DNA from: an uncultured Planctomycetales bacterium
GTDB lineage: Bacteria; Planctomycetota; Planctomycetia; Isosphaerales; Isosphaeraceae
DNA: 64,000 nt
Assembly: GCA_903926465.1 (NCBI GenBank)
Contig: CAIYJE010000196.1
Span: 1 to 64,000, forward strand
Reading direction: 5' to 3'
Part shown: piece after piece, positions 46,285-54,254 of the stretch
How positions within the stretch are numbered: the first letter of the stretch is position 1
Layout of the letters: each line of letters begins with the position of its first letter
Position numbers and translations under genes: made by a program
Notes under the pieces: model-generated
What the model was told of the DNA's origin: nothing
Database searches by the model: none
The model's input: the letters and a program-made list of their open reading frames with translations, nothing else

Positions 46285-47162
46285 CGGGAACTCCCCCAGA
46301 GTGATCGTGCCATGATGGCCACCTTTCGGGCGGGCGAGAGGGCCACTCGCTCGCTCATCACGTCATAGTTGCGCCGCACGATCTCGTCGAGCAGGTTTCG
46401 GTAAATTCCCACAATGGCGCGGAGCACCGGCCGGCCAACCGGCTGAACTTGCCGCTCAAGCGGCCGGGCCTCCTGGTAAAACTCTCGGGCCCGTTGCGCG
46501 ATATGGGTGAACAGGGCCCGCAGCTTTGAGTCGGTCTCGGGTGCCGTCAACTGCTCGGGTTTGATGTCAAAGCGTTCAAGATCTTCCAGCGGAAGATAAA
46601 TTCGGCCCTGCATCGCGTCTTCCCGCACATCTCTTAAAATGTTGGTCAACTGCAGTGCCAGGCCGCAGGAAACCGCCAGCTTCTCTGCCCGGCCGTGGTC
46701 GGACTTGAATCCCCAGATGTGGATGCAGCAAAGGCCGACCGCTGAGGCAACCCGATAACAGTAACCGTGAAGCTCTTCAAACGTCCGGAAGTGCTGAGGC
46801 TCCACGTCCATGCCTACGCCGTCGAGAACTTCCAGCAGGTACTGGGTTGGAATGCCGTAGCGATGAACCGTATCCACGAGCGCAGGAAGCGTGGGATTGC
46901 GTTGGAACGACTGTTCGGCCGGCTCCTGGAGCGAAGCCAGCAGATCACTTCTCCACTGAAGCAAAGCCTGGTGCTTGTCGGCCACCAGGCCAGGTTCATC
47001 GGCAATATCGTCTGAGTGACGCATGAACGCATAAAGCGCACACATTGCCCGCCGACGGGCCGGAGGAAGCAGCAGGAAGCCGTAATAGAAATTCTTGGCG
47101 GTTGTGCGTGAAATCTCAACACAACGCTTGTAGCTTTCAGCAAGCGGGTCTGGGCCGGTCAT
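46281..47162 (-). CDS. hpnD: Presqualene diphosphate synthase HpnD
   Basis: Squalene/phytoene synthase fold enzyme that condenses two farnesyl diphosphates to presqualene diphosphate. The first aspartate-rich motif is FMRHSDDIADEPG and the second is NILRDVREDAMQGRIYLPLED; the N-terminal AKNFYYGFLLLPPARRRAM is typical of HpnD. Length 293, normal. Start ATG overlaps the hpnC stop by four bases, and its own stop overlaps hpnE. HpnD in this order with hpnC and hpnE makes the assignment safer than for an isolated phytoene synthase-like gene. Cytoplasmic or peripheral on the membrane. Confidence 0.94.
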   Translation of the reverse strand: MTGPDPLAESYKRCVEISRTTAKNFYYGFLLLPPARRRAMCALYAFMRHSDDIADEPGLVADKHQALLQWRSDLLASLQEPAEQSFQRNPTLPALVDTVHRYGIPTQYLLEVLDGVGMDVEPQHFRTFEELHGYCYRVASAVGLCCIHIWGFKSDHGRAEKLAVSCGLALQLTNILRDVREDAMQGRIYLPLEDLERFDIKPEQLTAPETDSKLRALFTHIAQRAREFYQEARPLERQVQPVGRPVLRAIVGIYRNLLDEIVRRNYDVMSERVALSPARKVAIMARSLWGSSR

Positions 47163-48109
47163 CGTGAACTCCCGGCTGGAGCAGGGGCCGCAGCCTGGAG
47201 CCCTGAACCGGGCAAGAACCGATCTTTCAGGGCCCGGCCGATCAGGCGAACTTTGTCAAACTTGGACAGAGCAGGACGGCTGGTCAGAACATCAAAATTC
47301 ACTTGCTCGATCCGGTCCAGAATCGCAAGCCCTCCACGCGTGAACAGGTCAACATCCACCGCGATGTGGTGGGGAACCTGCTTCACCAGTGGGCGGCCCG
47401 CATCGAACAGTTTTCTGGTCCGCTCAACCTCAAACTTGAGGAGGGCCCGAAACTCAGGGGTTATCCTTCTCGCCTGAATGTCAGACTCCGTCACGTTGAA
47501 CCGTTCTCGATCTTCCCTGGGAAGGTAAATTCGGCCGATCTCCAGGTCTCGTGAGACGTCTTGCCAGAAGTTGGCCAGTTGAAGCGCAGTGCAGGTGGAG
47601 TCTGAGAGGGCTGCGCGTGGCTCGTCATAGCTGCGTGCCAGATACAGGACTAGCCGGCCGACGGGGTTGGCCGACCGAGTGCAGTAATCCAGCAGTTGTG
47701 CGTAGGTCTGGTAGTTGGTCAGAGACTGGTCTTGTTCGAAGGCGTCAATGAGATCGTGGAACGGCTCGGGCGGAATTCCGTATTCCTTGACCACCGGCTC
47801 AAGCGCCACGTAAACAGGGTGAGTGACCCGCCCTTGGTACATGGCGTCCAGTTCTTGCCGCCACCAGGCCAGCATCTGGCGGGATCGCTCGGGATCTCCC
47901 AGCTCATCTCCAAGATCGTCTGACCAGCGGCAAAAGCTGTAAACCGCCTGAAACGCGGGCCGCAGCGGGCGTGGCGTTAACCAGGTCACCACGCTGAAGT
48001 TCTCGTAATGGTCGGCAGTCAGCTTTGCGCAGTATTCTCGTGCTTCGGTCATGCTCACGGCTTTGGTGGCATTCGGTCCGAAACGTTCGAGGTCGGGGAC
48101 GATATTCAT
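47159..48109 (-). CDS. hpnC: Hydroxysqualene synthase HpnC
   Basis: Squalene/phytoene synthase fold enzyme, converting presqualene diphosphate to hydroxysqualene. Motifs: YSFCRWSDDLGDELGDPE (first Asp-rich region) and NFWQDVSRDLEIGRIYLPRED (second); the opening AKLTADHYENFSVVTWLTP is characteristic of HpnC. I chose the ATG at 48109, giving 316 residues; upstream in-frame codons to 48316 are not like the family. It is the first gene of hpnC-hpnD-hpnE. The order of the two synthases relative to HpnE and the 4-base overlaps point to a single transcript. The gap 48110-48399 to the next gene holds no recognised feature. Confidence 0.93.
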   Translation of the reverse strand: MNIVPDLERFGPNATKAVSMTEAREYCAKLTADHYENFSVVTWLTPRPLRPAFQAVYSFCRWSDDLGDELGDPERSRQMLAWWRQELDAMYQGRVTHPVYVALEPVVKEYGIPPEPFHDLIDAFEQDQSLTNYQTYAQLLDYCTRSANPVGRLVLYLARSYDEPRAALSDSTCTALQLANFWQDVSRDLEIGRIYLPREDRERFNVTESDIQARRITPEFRALLKFEVERTRKLFDAGRPLVKQVPHHIAVDVDLFTRGGLAILDRIEQVNFDVLTSRPALSKFDKVRLIGRALKDRFLPGSGLQAAAPAPAGSSR

Positions 48110-48399
48110 GAGCTGTTTGGTGAGGAGTCCTTTCTGGGGAAAAACGCTGGCGTATCTTACCTGACCCAGGACGGCATGGCACCCCTCTTCACGGTTCACG
48201 GCCCCTGAATTAGCAATTCTAGCACTTGATCGCATGCGTTGACCCGAAGCCGTGGGCACGTTAAAAGGGCAGGGAATGGCTCCCGGTTTCTCGCACGCTT
48301 CCAGGGAAAGTTCCAAACCTGGAACGGGTACCAGCCGGACTTAAAGCCAAATTTCGGTCTTGAGACGCACCAAGGTTACGAAAAGGCGAGGGGCAAGCC

Positions 48400-49668
48400 A
48401 TGGGCGAACACCAGAACCGCATGGGTGGATTTTCAGGTCATCGCTTGAGCCGGCGAGCCGCAATTCAAGCGCTCGGGGCTGCTGGAATGGCGGCGGTCTC
48501 TTGCGGGACGTTGCGAGCTTCGGCCCTGGAGGAGTTAAGTCGGCACCGGATCCAGCAGGTGATTGGTTTTCATGTGGCTGCCCCGCGGCCCAAATTTGTG
48601 GGCAAGAACTCGCATCTGGGGGATCATGGCGACCAGACTCACGACGACGTCTTGATTCTGACCACCGATCAGGGGGCACGTGGATTTGGGTCGGGCAGGC
48701 TGGAACCCGACTCGGCCAAGAAGTTACTCGGCCAACCTGTGAGTTCACTCTGGACCGACGGCGCCGGATCAACCGGGCTGCTCGGCCGATCTGACCATCC
48801 CCTGTTTGATTTGGTTGGGAAGATTCTGGGCAAACCGGCCTGGTCGCTGATTGGAGACCAGGGAACCCGTGCAGTTCCCGTTTATGACGGCAGTATTTAC
48901 TTCAATGACTTGATCCCCGGGCGTGAAAAGAACGGGGTTGCCGGGTTGGTGGCCGAGGTGGAGCAGGGGATTGAACGCGGTTTCCGGGCATTCAAAATCA
49001 AGGTTGGCCGCGGCCATAAATGGATGCCCAAAGCTGAGGGATTCGCCCGTGACATCGAGGTCGTGTCGGCAATCCGGAAGCACGTCGGACCAGGAATCCG
49101 ATTGATGGTTGACGGTAATAACGGATTTACCCTGGAAGAGGCCACTCGCTGGCTGAATGCCGTGGGCGAGAATGACCTCTTCTTCGTTGAGGAGATGTTC
49201 CCCGAATCCATAGCCGACGATACCGCCTTTCGTACGTACATCCGAAGCAAGGGCTGGAAGACCCTTGTGGCAGACGGCGAATCGGCCGGCGATGTCGAGT
49301 ATTTCGACCCTTATCTTCGTGCAGGTTGCATCGATGTGGTTCAGCCAGACGTAAGAGCGCTCGGGCTCTCACTCGAATGGGCCATGTCCAGGCGCATTGC
49401 CGAACTTCAGCCTTCTGCCCGGCTGGCACCTCATAACTGGGGCTCGCACCTGGGCGGGTTCATGCAACTGCTGCTGGGGCGGGCCCTGCCAAACTTCCTG
49501 ATGGCCGAAATCGATTGGAGCCGGTGCGATCTTTTTGATTCTTCCACGTTCCAATGGGCCGATGGCAAAGTGACTGTGCCAGACACCCCCGGCTGTGGCC
49601 TGGTCCTGAACGAGGACCTGTTTCAGTCCAAGTATGCGGAAAAGGCCATGAAATTCCAGGCGTCGTGA
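48400..49668 (+). CDS. Tat-exported enolase-superfamily protein (mandelate racemase/muconate lactonizing type)
   Basis: Enolase-superfamily enzyme of 422 residues. A Tat signal is at the start (HRLSRRAAIQALGAAGMAAV). The barrel holds KxK (AFKIKVGRG), metal ligand Asp in LMVDGNNGF, Glu in FFVEEMFPES and the third ligand near VADGES, followed by VVQPDVRALGLSL and the acid-base APHNWGSHLGG. This pattern is seen in sugar-acid dehydratases and mandelate racemases; substrate unknown. Export makes it unusual because most family members are cytoplasmic. Start ATG has GAGG about nine bases upstream. Divergent from hpnC. Downstream begins a stretch of mobile-element debris. Confidence 0.9.
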   Translation: MGEHQNRMGGFSGHRLSRRAAIQALGAAGMAAVSCGTLRASALEELSRHRIQQVIGFHVAAPRPKFVGKNSHLGDHGDQTHDDVLILTTDQGARGFGSGRLEPDSAKKLLGQPVSSLWTDGAGSTGLLGRSDHPLFDLVGKILGKPAWSLIGDQGTRAVPVYDGSIYFNDLIPGREKNGVAGLVAEVEQGIERGFRAFKIKVGRGHKWMPKAEGFARDIEVVSAIRKHVGPGIRLMVDGNNGFTLEEATRWLNAVGENDLFFVEEMFPESIADDTAFRTYIRSKGWKTLVADGESAGDVEYFDPYLRAGCIDVVQPDVRALGLSLEWAMSRRIAELQPSARLAPHNWGSHLGGFMQLLLGRALPNFLMAEIDWSRCDLFDSSTFQWADGKVTVPDTPGCGLVLNEDLFQSKYAEKAMKFQAS

Positions 49669-49991
49669 ACCTGGTTGCTCTGGCCCAACACCCTGGGCAG
49701 TGAGGGATTCTTCTCCGAATACGAGCCTAAAGCGTCAGCTTGGAAGTTGCGTTTTCCGGGAGCCAGAGTCTATAAGAAAGCTGTGGACGCCGTGTTCCTA
49801 CTAGCCCAACGCGTGAGTTTTGCTGTTGCGCTTTGTGGGTGGAAATCAAAAACAAGAGGCGGAAAAAACGCAAGGCATTCCAGGGAAAACCGTGGTTTCC
49901 ATCAGACCGAGCTCGCCAAAAGTGACCCCTTCGGTTTCATAAAAAAATCGGAACTGGCCTCCGAGTTTAGCCCACCATCGTGCAGATGCCT
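49669..49991. other. Intergenic region, nothing recognised
   Basis: Non-coding stretch between the mandelate-racemase-like gene and the transposase remnant. I see no gene. One ORF of about 126 codons runs through it but has no family-like features. Confidence 0.35.
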
Positions 49992-50713
49992 CAGATTTCT
50001 CGGGCTCGGGTGGAAGGCAAATCAGGCATTCTGGCAACCAAAACGATTGGCCTGACGCAGACACCCAAACGCTGTGCCCGAACAGCCACTGTGGAAATTC
50101 GCGTCATTCAAGTAACAATCAGGCCACCCAAGGGACGGACCAGGCTTGGACTTCAAGTACAGAACGTCGTGTACGTACGAGAAGTCGGTGGTCCCGATGA
50201 CGGCACAGATGTTTCATGGATTCTCGTAACATCCTTGCTCATCGAGACGAGACGATGGAGCAGATTTTGAAGCTAATCGAATACTATTAGGCACGCTGGA
50301 CGATCGAAACGTTTTTTCGCAATTTGAAGTCCGGTTGTCGGGTCGAAAACATCAAACTGGCGACTGCGGACCGCATCTACAGGGCCGTAACCATGTACAT
50401 GATCGTTGCATGGCGTGTGCAATACCTGACTATGATGAATCGAACAATGCCCAATACTCCATGCACCTCATTCTTTACGAATAGCGAGTGGAAGGCAGTG
50501 TGGACTGCTGTGGCCAAGAAAAAGCTTCCCAAGAAAGCTCCTCGGCTGGAAGAAATGATGGATCTTATAGCCCGGCTCGGAGGTCACAACAATCGAGACG
50601 GGGATAAACCTCCAGGAGCGGAATGCATATGGAGAGGCATGCGAAGGGTCGATGACCTTGCATTCGCCTGGGATGCCTTTGGCCCAGAGGCAAACCGAGA
50701 TGTGGGTAATTGA
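49992..50713 (+). pseudogene. IS4-family (Tn5-like) transposase remnant, C-terminal half
   Basis: The C-terminal half of an IS4-type DDE transposase is readable in two frames. The first part (RARVEGKSGILATKTIGLT to DDGTDVSWILVTSLLIET) breaks by frameshift at about 50250; the second (ETMEQILKLIEYY, stop TAG at 50288-50290, ARWTIETFFRNLKSG then CRVENIKLATADRIYRA) continues to DDLAFAWDAFGPEANRDVGN. YxxRWxIExFFRxLKSGC carries the catalytic Glu of this family. The N-terminal part with the first catalytic Asp is missing. The 22-base sequence AGATGTGGGTAATTGACAGG at its 3-prime end is the element's likely right terminal repeat. Not active. Confidence 0.85.
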
Positions 50714-50719
50714 CAGGGT
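50698..50719 (+). repeat. IS50-like end, copy 1
   Basis: The 22 bases beginning AGATGTGGGTAATTGACAGG are identical to those at 51015-51036. Read outward from the element the end is CTGTCAATTACCCACATCT, close in layout to the 19-base ends of IS50 (which begin CTGWCTCTT). It overlaps the stop of the transposase remnant, as expected for the right end. Confidence 0.65.
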
Positions 50720-50765
50720 TCCACCCGAGCCAGAGAAAACAGAGGCATCCGCGCCCATCTGAGGA

Positions 50766-50820
50766 GGAAAAAGGGGTCAGGACTCTTTTCGACGCGAAAA
50801 GAGTCTTGACCCCTTTTTCC
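50766..50820. repeat. 55-base near-perfect hairpin
   Basis: Two 26-base arms (50766-50791, 50795-50820) flank a 3-base loop ACG and differ at one position (a G-T pair in the RNA). Core GGGGTCAGGACTCTTTTCG. The arms end in runs of A and T, so the hairpin could act as a terminator, or be a REP-like or miniature inverted-repeat element. The rest of the 618-base gap (50714-51331) apart from the two repeats shows no gene. Confidence 0.75.
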
Positions 50821-51014
50821 GCACGGGACCGCAAGCGACCGATCGGCTCAGGAGGACCATTCAGGACCAAGAACACCAGGTTGTTGGGCACTAATTCGAA
50901 AGAATAAAATGCGAATGCGCTGAACCTTGTGTTCCTGGCCCCGATCACGCATTGAGAGTTGGTCGCTTGCGCTTCCGGCTCGGATCGAAGTGTACCTGCC
51001 CGCGTTATGCCCAA

Positions 51015-51036
51015 AGATGTGGGTAATTGACAGGGT
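51015..51036 (+). repeat. IS50-like end, copy 2
   Basis: Exact second copy, same orientation, 317 bases away from the first. It implies that either a second element ended here or that the intervening segment was copied with the element end. No transposase frame leads into this copy. Confidence 0.6.
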
Positions 51037-51331
51037 GGAACCTCGCCTCACCGCAAGCATGAATCCTGAGGTGAAACCAGCGTGGTGACGAGTTGGTGTA
51101 TTACCTCGCGATCTCAGAACAAGCTCGTGTCCAAAGACATCCAGAGCCTGCTTTGCGCCTCTCTGCATTCCAAGAAGCGCAACTTCAAAACGCGTGAGCG
51201 GGGGAGTGTTTGTCTGTCTGTTTGTCAGGAGTTTCAGTCCAATCAGGGGTCACCTCACGAAACGGAATTTAAAGCACGTTAAGTCCGCGGGATGACACCC
51301 CGGTCGGGCGGTAACAAGCCTTTGCTTTCGC

Positions 51332-52555
51332 TCAAGATCGCTCGGCTTCCTGGAAGAGCCGATCATTGAATTTGTTCAGCTCGATGTCAGACCTGTTGAT
51401 GAAGACGATCGCACCCACTCCGTCCGACGGGCGAAATGACATGTTCGTGCGTATCCCCGGGTCGCTGCCATTGTGAAACCAATGCGGTTGGCCCGCACGC
51501 TGCAACCTGACCCAGCACAGCCCTTGATAGGCCGGCGTTGCATGCTGTCGTGTGAGCATCAATCGGACGGTATCGGCCTCGAGGATCCGCACCTCGCCGA
51601 GAACACCCTGATTGATGTAAGCGGTCAGGAATCGGGCTAACTGGTTCACACTCGTGCGAAATGCTCCGTCCGGATAATTCGGGAAGCTCTACAGGCAGAG
51701 CGGTTGATATCCGACCTTGGATGCATTGCCCTCGACTTCGCCCCCGAGAATTCCGAATTTCTTGTATGCCTCGACGTCCTCGTTGACCTGCCCTTGGATC
51801 ACCGGGACATACGGCACGGCATGCGACTCGCGCGGGATGCCCGACAGCATCCAACCCGATGTCTTCATCCCTAATGGATCAAAAATCCGCTCTTTCGTGA
51901 ATGCGTCGAAAGATTTGCCGGACAATCGCTCCACCAGAAAGCCGAGCAAGCCGAACCCCACGTTGGAATACTGGTACTTCTCCCCCGGCTTCCAGGGATG
52001 GAAATTCTTCTCCTTGACGTAATACCGTCCCCCGATCGTGAAATAGCCTTTGATCCATGTCGCCAGGTCGATGCCCGGATCGCCGCAGGCGTAGCTAGAG
52101 CCGTAGGCCGAGCTGTCCGCGATGCTCGACCGATGGGTCAAGAGTGAACGAAACGAGATGAGCTTATCAGGATGCGATGGGTTCCTCACCGGAAAGGGAA
52201 GATACAGATTGATATCATCGTCGAGATCGAACTTGCCCTTCTGCCAGAGCTGCATGACGGCCGTGGCCGTCACGGTCTTCGAGATGGAGCCGATATTCTG
52301 GATCGTGCGCTCGGGGTCCATCGCCACACGTCGCTTGATATCGGCCCAACCATACCCTTTCGACCAGGTGATCTTGCCCGACTTGACAATGCAGGCCGCC
52401 AGACCCGGGATCTTCTGGGCTTGCATCTCGGCTTCGATGAATCTATCGAGCTCGGCGCTTGGGGCGGCGGCTTGAAATGTTCCTGCCCCGATGGCAACCG
52501 ACATCGCACCACAGCCCATCCTCGTAACGAAGTCGCGGCGGGAATGCCGTTCCAT
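51332..52555 (-). pseudogene. Class C beta-lactamase-like serine hydrolase interrupted by an amber codon
   Basis: Penicillin-binding protein/AmpC-fold serine hydrolase (esterase or peptidase-like). Residue numbering starts at ATG 52555, which has GGGAGG about six bases upstream. A Tat signal (MERHSRRDFVTRMGCG) is followed by SISK (S90, K93), the Y-S-N motif at 196-198 (KYQYSNVGFG) and the third box HNGSDPG in the C-terminal part. At codon 289 a TAG (51689-51691) sits in YQPLCL*SFPNYPDG; the reading frame is unchanged and stays open for about 118 codons to 51332, making 407 codons in all. It is therefore broken by one nonsense mutation, not by shifts; the upstream 288 residues hold the SISK and YSN boxes but lack the third one. 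Confidence 0.8.
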
Positions 52556-52679
52556 GTGCAACCTCCCGGAATACGGCGATGACATGGGCGTGGGGTCGGT
52601 GGCATTGGCCTGCCGATTTTGGTGCCATTTGCCAGCCAACGGTCATTGCTTGTCAAGTTGCCCGTCAGTCTAACGTATA

Positions 52680-52703
52680 CCTCAACCTGACGTCAGGTTG
52701 AGG
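52680..52703. promoter_or_regulatory. Perfect 24-base palindrome (operator-like)
   Basis: CCTCAACCTGACGTCAGG plus TTGAGG reads identically on both strands. The size and the GC-rich dyad with AACCT half-sites recall operators of MerR/SoxR-type regulators or a resolvase binding site. It lies 125 bases upstream of the beta-lactamase-like gene and about 100 bases before the Tn3-type resolvase fragment. Nearby are TTGACAGCGTATGTCAA and AACCTGACAG, smaller relatives. Confidence 0.5.
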
Positions 52704-52806
52704 CCATGCTCTCTGTCAGAATAGGGTCGAAATCCGAATTGATTGACAGCGTATGTCAAGGGACATAGAGTTCAACCTGACAGAATTCTATGAGGATCAT
52801 GAGTAG

Positions 52807-53145
52807 GACGGGCAACGCATCGAATATCTTCGGGTCAGCAGCTTTGACCAGCACCAGGAACGTCAACTGGAGCAAGTCCAGGTGGCTCGGATCTTCACCG
52901 TCTAAGGCATCGGGCAAGGACATCCATCGTCCCCAACTGGAATCGTTGCTGGCTTTGGTACACCAGGGCAAGGTCAACGCCAAGCCCATCCGGGCTCACT
53001 GGGACGAAATCCTTCGGTCTAGCCACCTCAATCCGAGAGGGCACGGTGACTGCCTCGCTGATGCTCAGGAAGCTCGGCAACTACCCGTGTCAGAACAGCC
53101 TGGCAGTCGGGTTACGCGAACTGAGACGGATTGAACGGACCCTGT
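52807..53145 (+). pseudogene. Tn3-family remnant: resolvase start joined to transposase end
   Basis: Two decayed pieces abut. First, a serine recombinase N-terminus ([20 protein letters not shown] and, after a frameshift at about 52905, [18 protein letters not shown]), including the IRVSSxDQxxxRQ motif of TnpR-type resolvases. Second, the C-terminal part of a Tn3 transposase ([12 protein letters not shown], frame change at about 53025, then [19 protein letters not shown] and [17 protein letters not shown]). In real Tn3 elements the two genes are separate, so this junction arose by deletion. Neither piece can work. Confidence 0.8.
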
Positions 53146-53175
53146 TTACTTGCGATTCGGGCACGAACAGAATCA

Positions 53176-53193
53176 GAATCCCTCGCTAACGCG
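53176..53193 (+). repeat. Dispersed repeat copy 1 (GAATCCCTCGCTAACGCG)
   Basis: 18-base unit identical to 53257-53274; the shared core GCTAACGCG also occurs at 53342-53350. Successive cores are 81 and 76 bases apart. Confidence 0.6.
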
Positions 53194-53256
53194 CTTTGAA
53201 AGTGCGTTTTTTGAGTATGTTTCGCGAAACGCCCCTGATAATAAGATAGAAGCGAA

Positions 53257-53274
53257 GAATCCCTCGCTAACGCG
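53257..53274 (+). repeat. Dispersed repeat copy 2
   Basis: Identical to the unit at 53176-53193; followed by GCGGGCTAATAGGG. Its continuation GCGGGC is almost the same as TCGGGC after the third core at 53342. Confidence 0.6.
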
Positions 53275-53341
53275 GCGGGCTAATAGGGAAACGACGTCAA
53301 CGGCTTTTCCAGGGATTCTGGTTCAAAAACCCAACTTCAAA

Positions 53342-53350
53342 GCTAACGCG
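53342..53350 (+). repeat. Dispersed repeat core, copy 3
   Basis: GCTAACGCG followed by TCGGGCTGTG, matching the end of copies 1 and 2 but without the GAATCCCTC part. Short, so the call rests on the spacing and on the matching flank. Confidence 0.4.
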
Positions 53351-54254
53351 TCGGGCTGTGTGGAGTGCGGTGCCTACGGCGACTAGGACGGTCTTTAGCT
53401 CTCCCGCCGCACCTTCCGATGTTCGGCCTCGGGTTGGTCCGGTCCCTACCCTCGACCCGGAATTCCGGGCCTCAACCAGGCTCCTGATGGTCAGGCGGGC
53501 GTTACAGGCTTGGCAGTGACGGCGGCTGGCCGCCCGGTACGTTAAAGAAAGAATGACTGCAATCATGTGTAATGCTTTTGAATGGCCGCTATATGGCCTT
53601 GAAAAGCTCTACTGTTTGGCCATTTGACCACGATAGAGTTGTTTTGAATGGCATTTTGAAAGATTTGCCGGAAAAGTCGAAGTTAAGTCACCGAAATTAC
53701 CGAGAAATGATCTGGTACATCGAATCAACACCGAGTAGATAGAGTCCCACTGCGGTGAACGCCACGACGACCTCCACGGAATTGAATCGCCGACTGAGGC
53801 GGGACATCCGGCCGACACGGAGCAGTCTGGTTGTTGACGTAGAGATTTCTGCGCTGGCGAGCTTGTTGGGTGATCGAACGACTTTCAGTTCGGTTGCCTC
53901 TCAAAGCGCGGTGCAGAGGTTGGCTTCCCAGGACGGGGAGCTGTCGGGTCAGAGTTTTAAGGTTAGCCCAAGGAAGGGTCGGGACCATTACCCGCCCAAG
54001 ATTCGCAACTCGCTGCTCACACCACTTCATACGGCTTTGGCTTTCAGGCTGCTGGATCGGCACGCCGTTTCCAGCGCCAGGGGATTGAACTTCCCTGGAT
54101 TTTGCCTGAGGCAGCCCCTTGAACTCGTAGGCCCGCGCCTTGTGCCGGTCTCTCTGCCTTTGCTGCAGGGAAGATCGAAACAAGACGGAGGTCCAGCCGC
54201 GCCTGCTTCTAAGAGCGGTCGCGGGATGCCACCCGGGAAAGGAGTCTGAGCGGC
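53351..54254. other. Non-coding or decayed region
   Basis: No gene is supported. Long antisense-overlapping frames exist on both strands (for example 53755-54249) but they show no family features, and no ribosome-binding site. Probably further remnants of inserted elements, given the Tn3 and IS4 scraps nearby. The ribosome-binding AAGGAG for the next gene lies at its end. Confidence 0.4.

Noticed and set aside
49675-50055. Plus-strand frame of 126 codons after the mandelate-racemase-like gene
   Set aside because: No family similarity, and its end runs in a different frame over the transposase remnant.
50324-50713. Stand-alone small gene of 129 codons
   Set aside because: Upstream frame (from 50291) and the piece in the other frame show it is the C-terminal part of a broken IS4-type transposase.
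52680-52703. Reading the palindrome as an intrinsic terminator
   Set aside because: No unpaired loop and no T-run follows on either strand; an operator or recombinase site fits better.
53176-53350. CRISPR array
   Set aside because: Only two full units of 18 bases with 63-base gaps, no conserved repeat length and no cas genes.
53755-54249. Plus-strand frame of 164 codons just before the thioredoxin-protease gene
   Set aside because: No domain, no ribosome-binding site, overlapped by an equal antisense frame. Left as non-coding.
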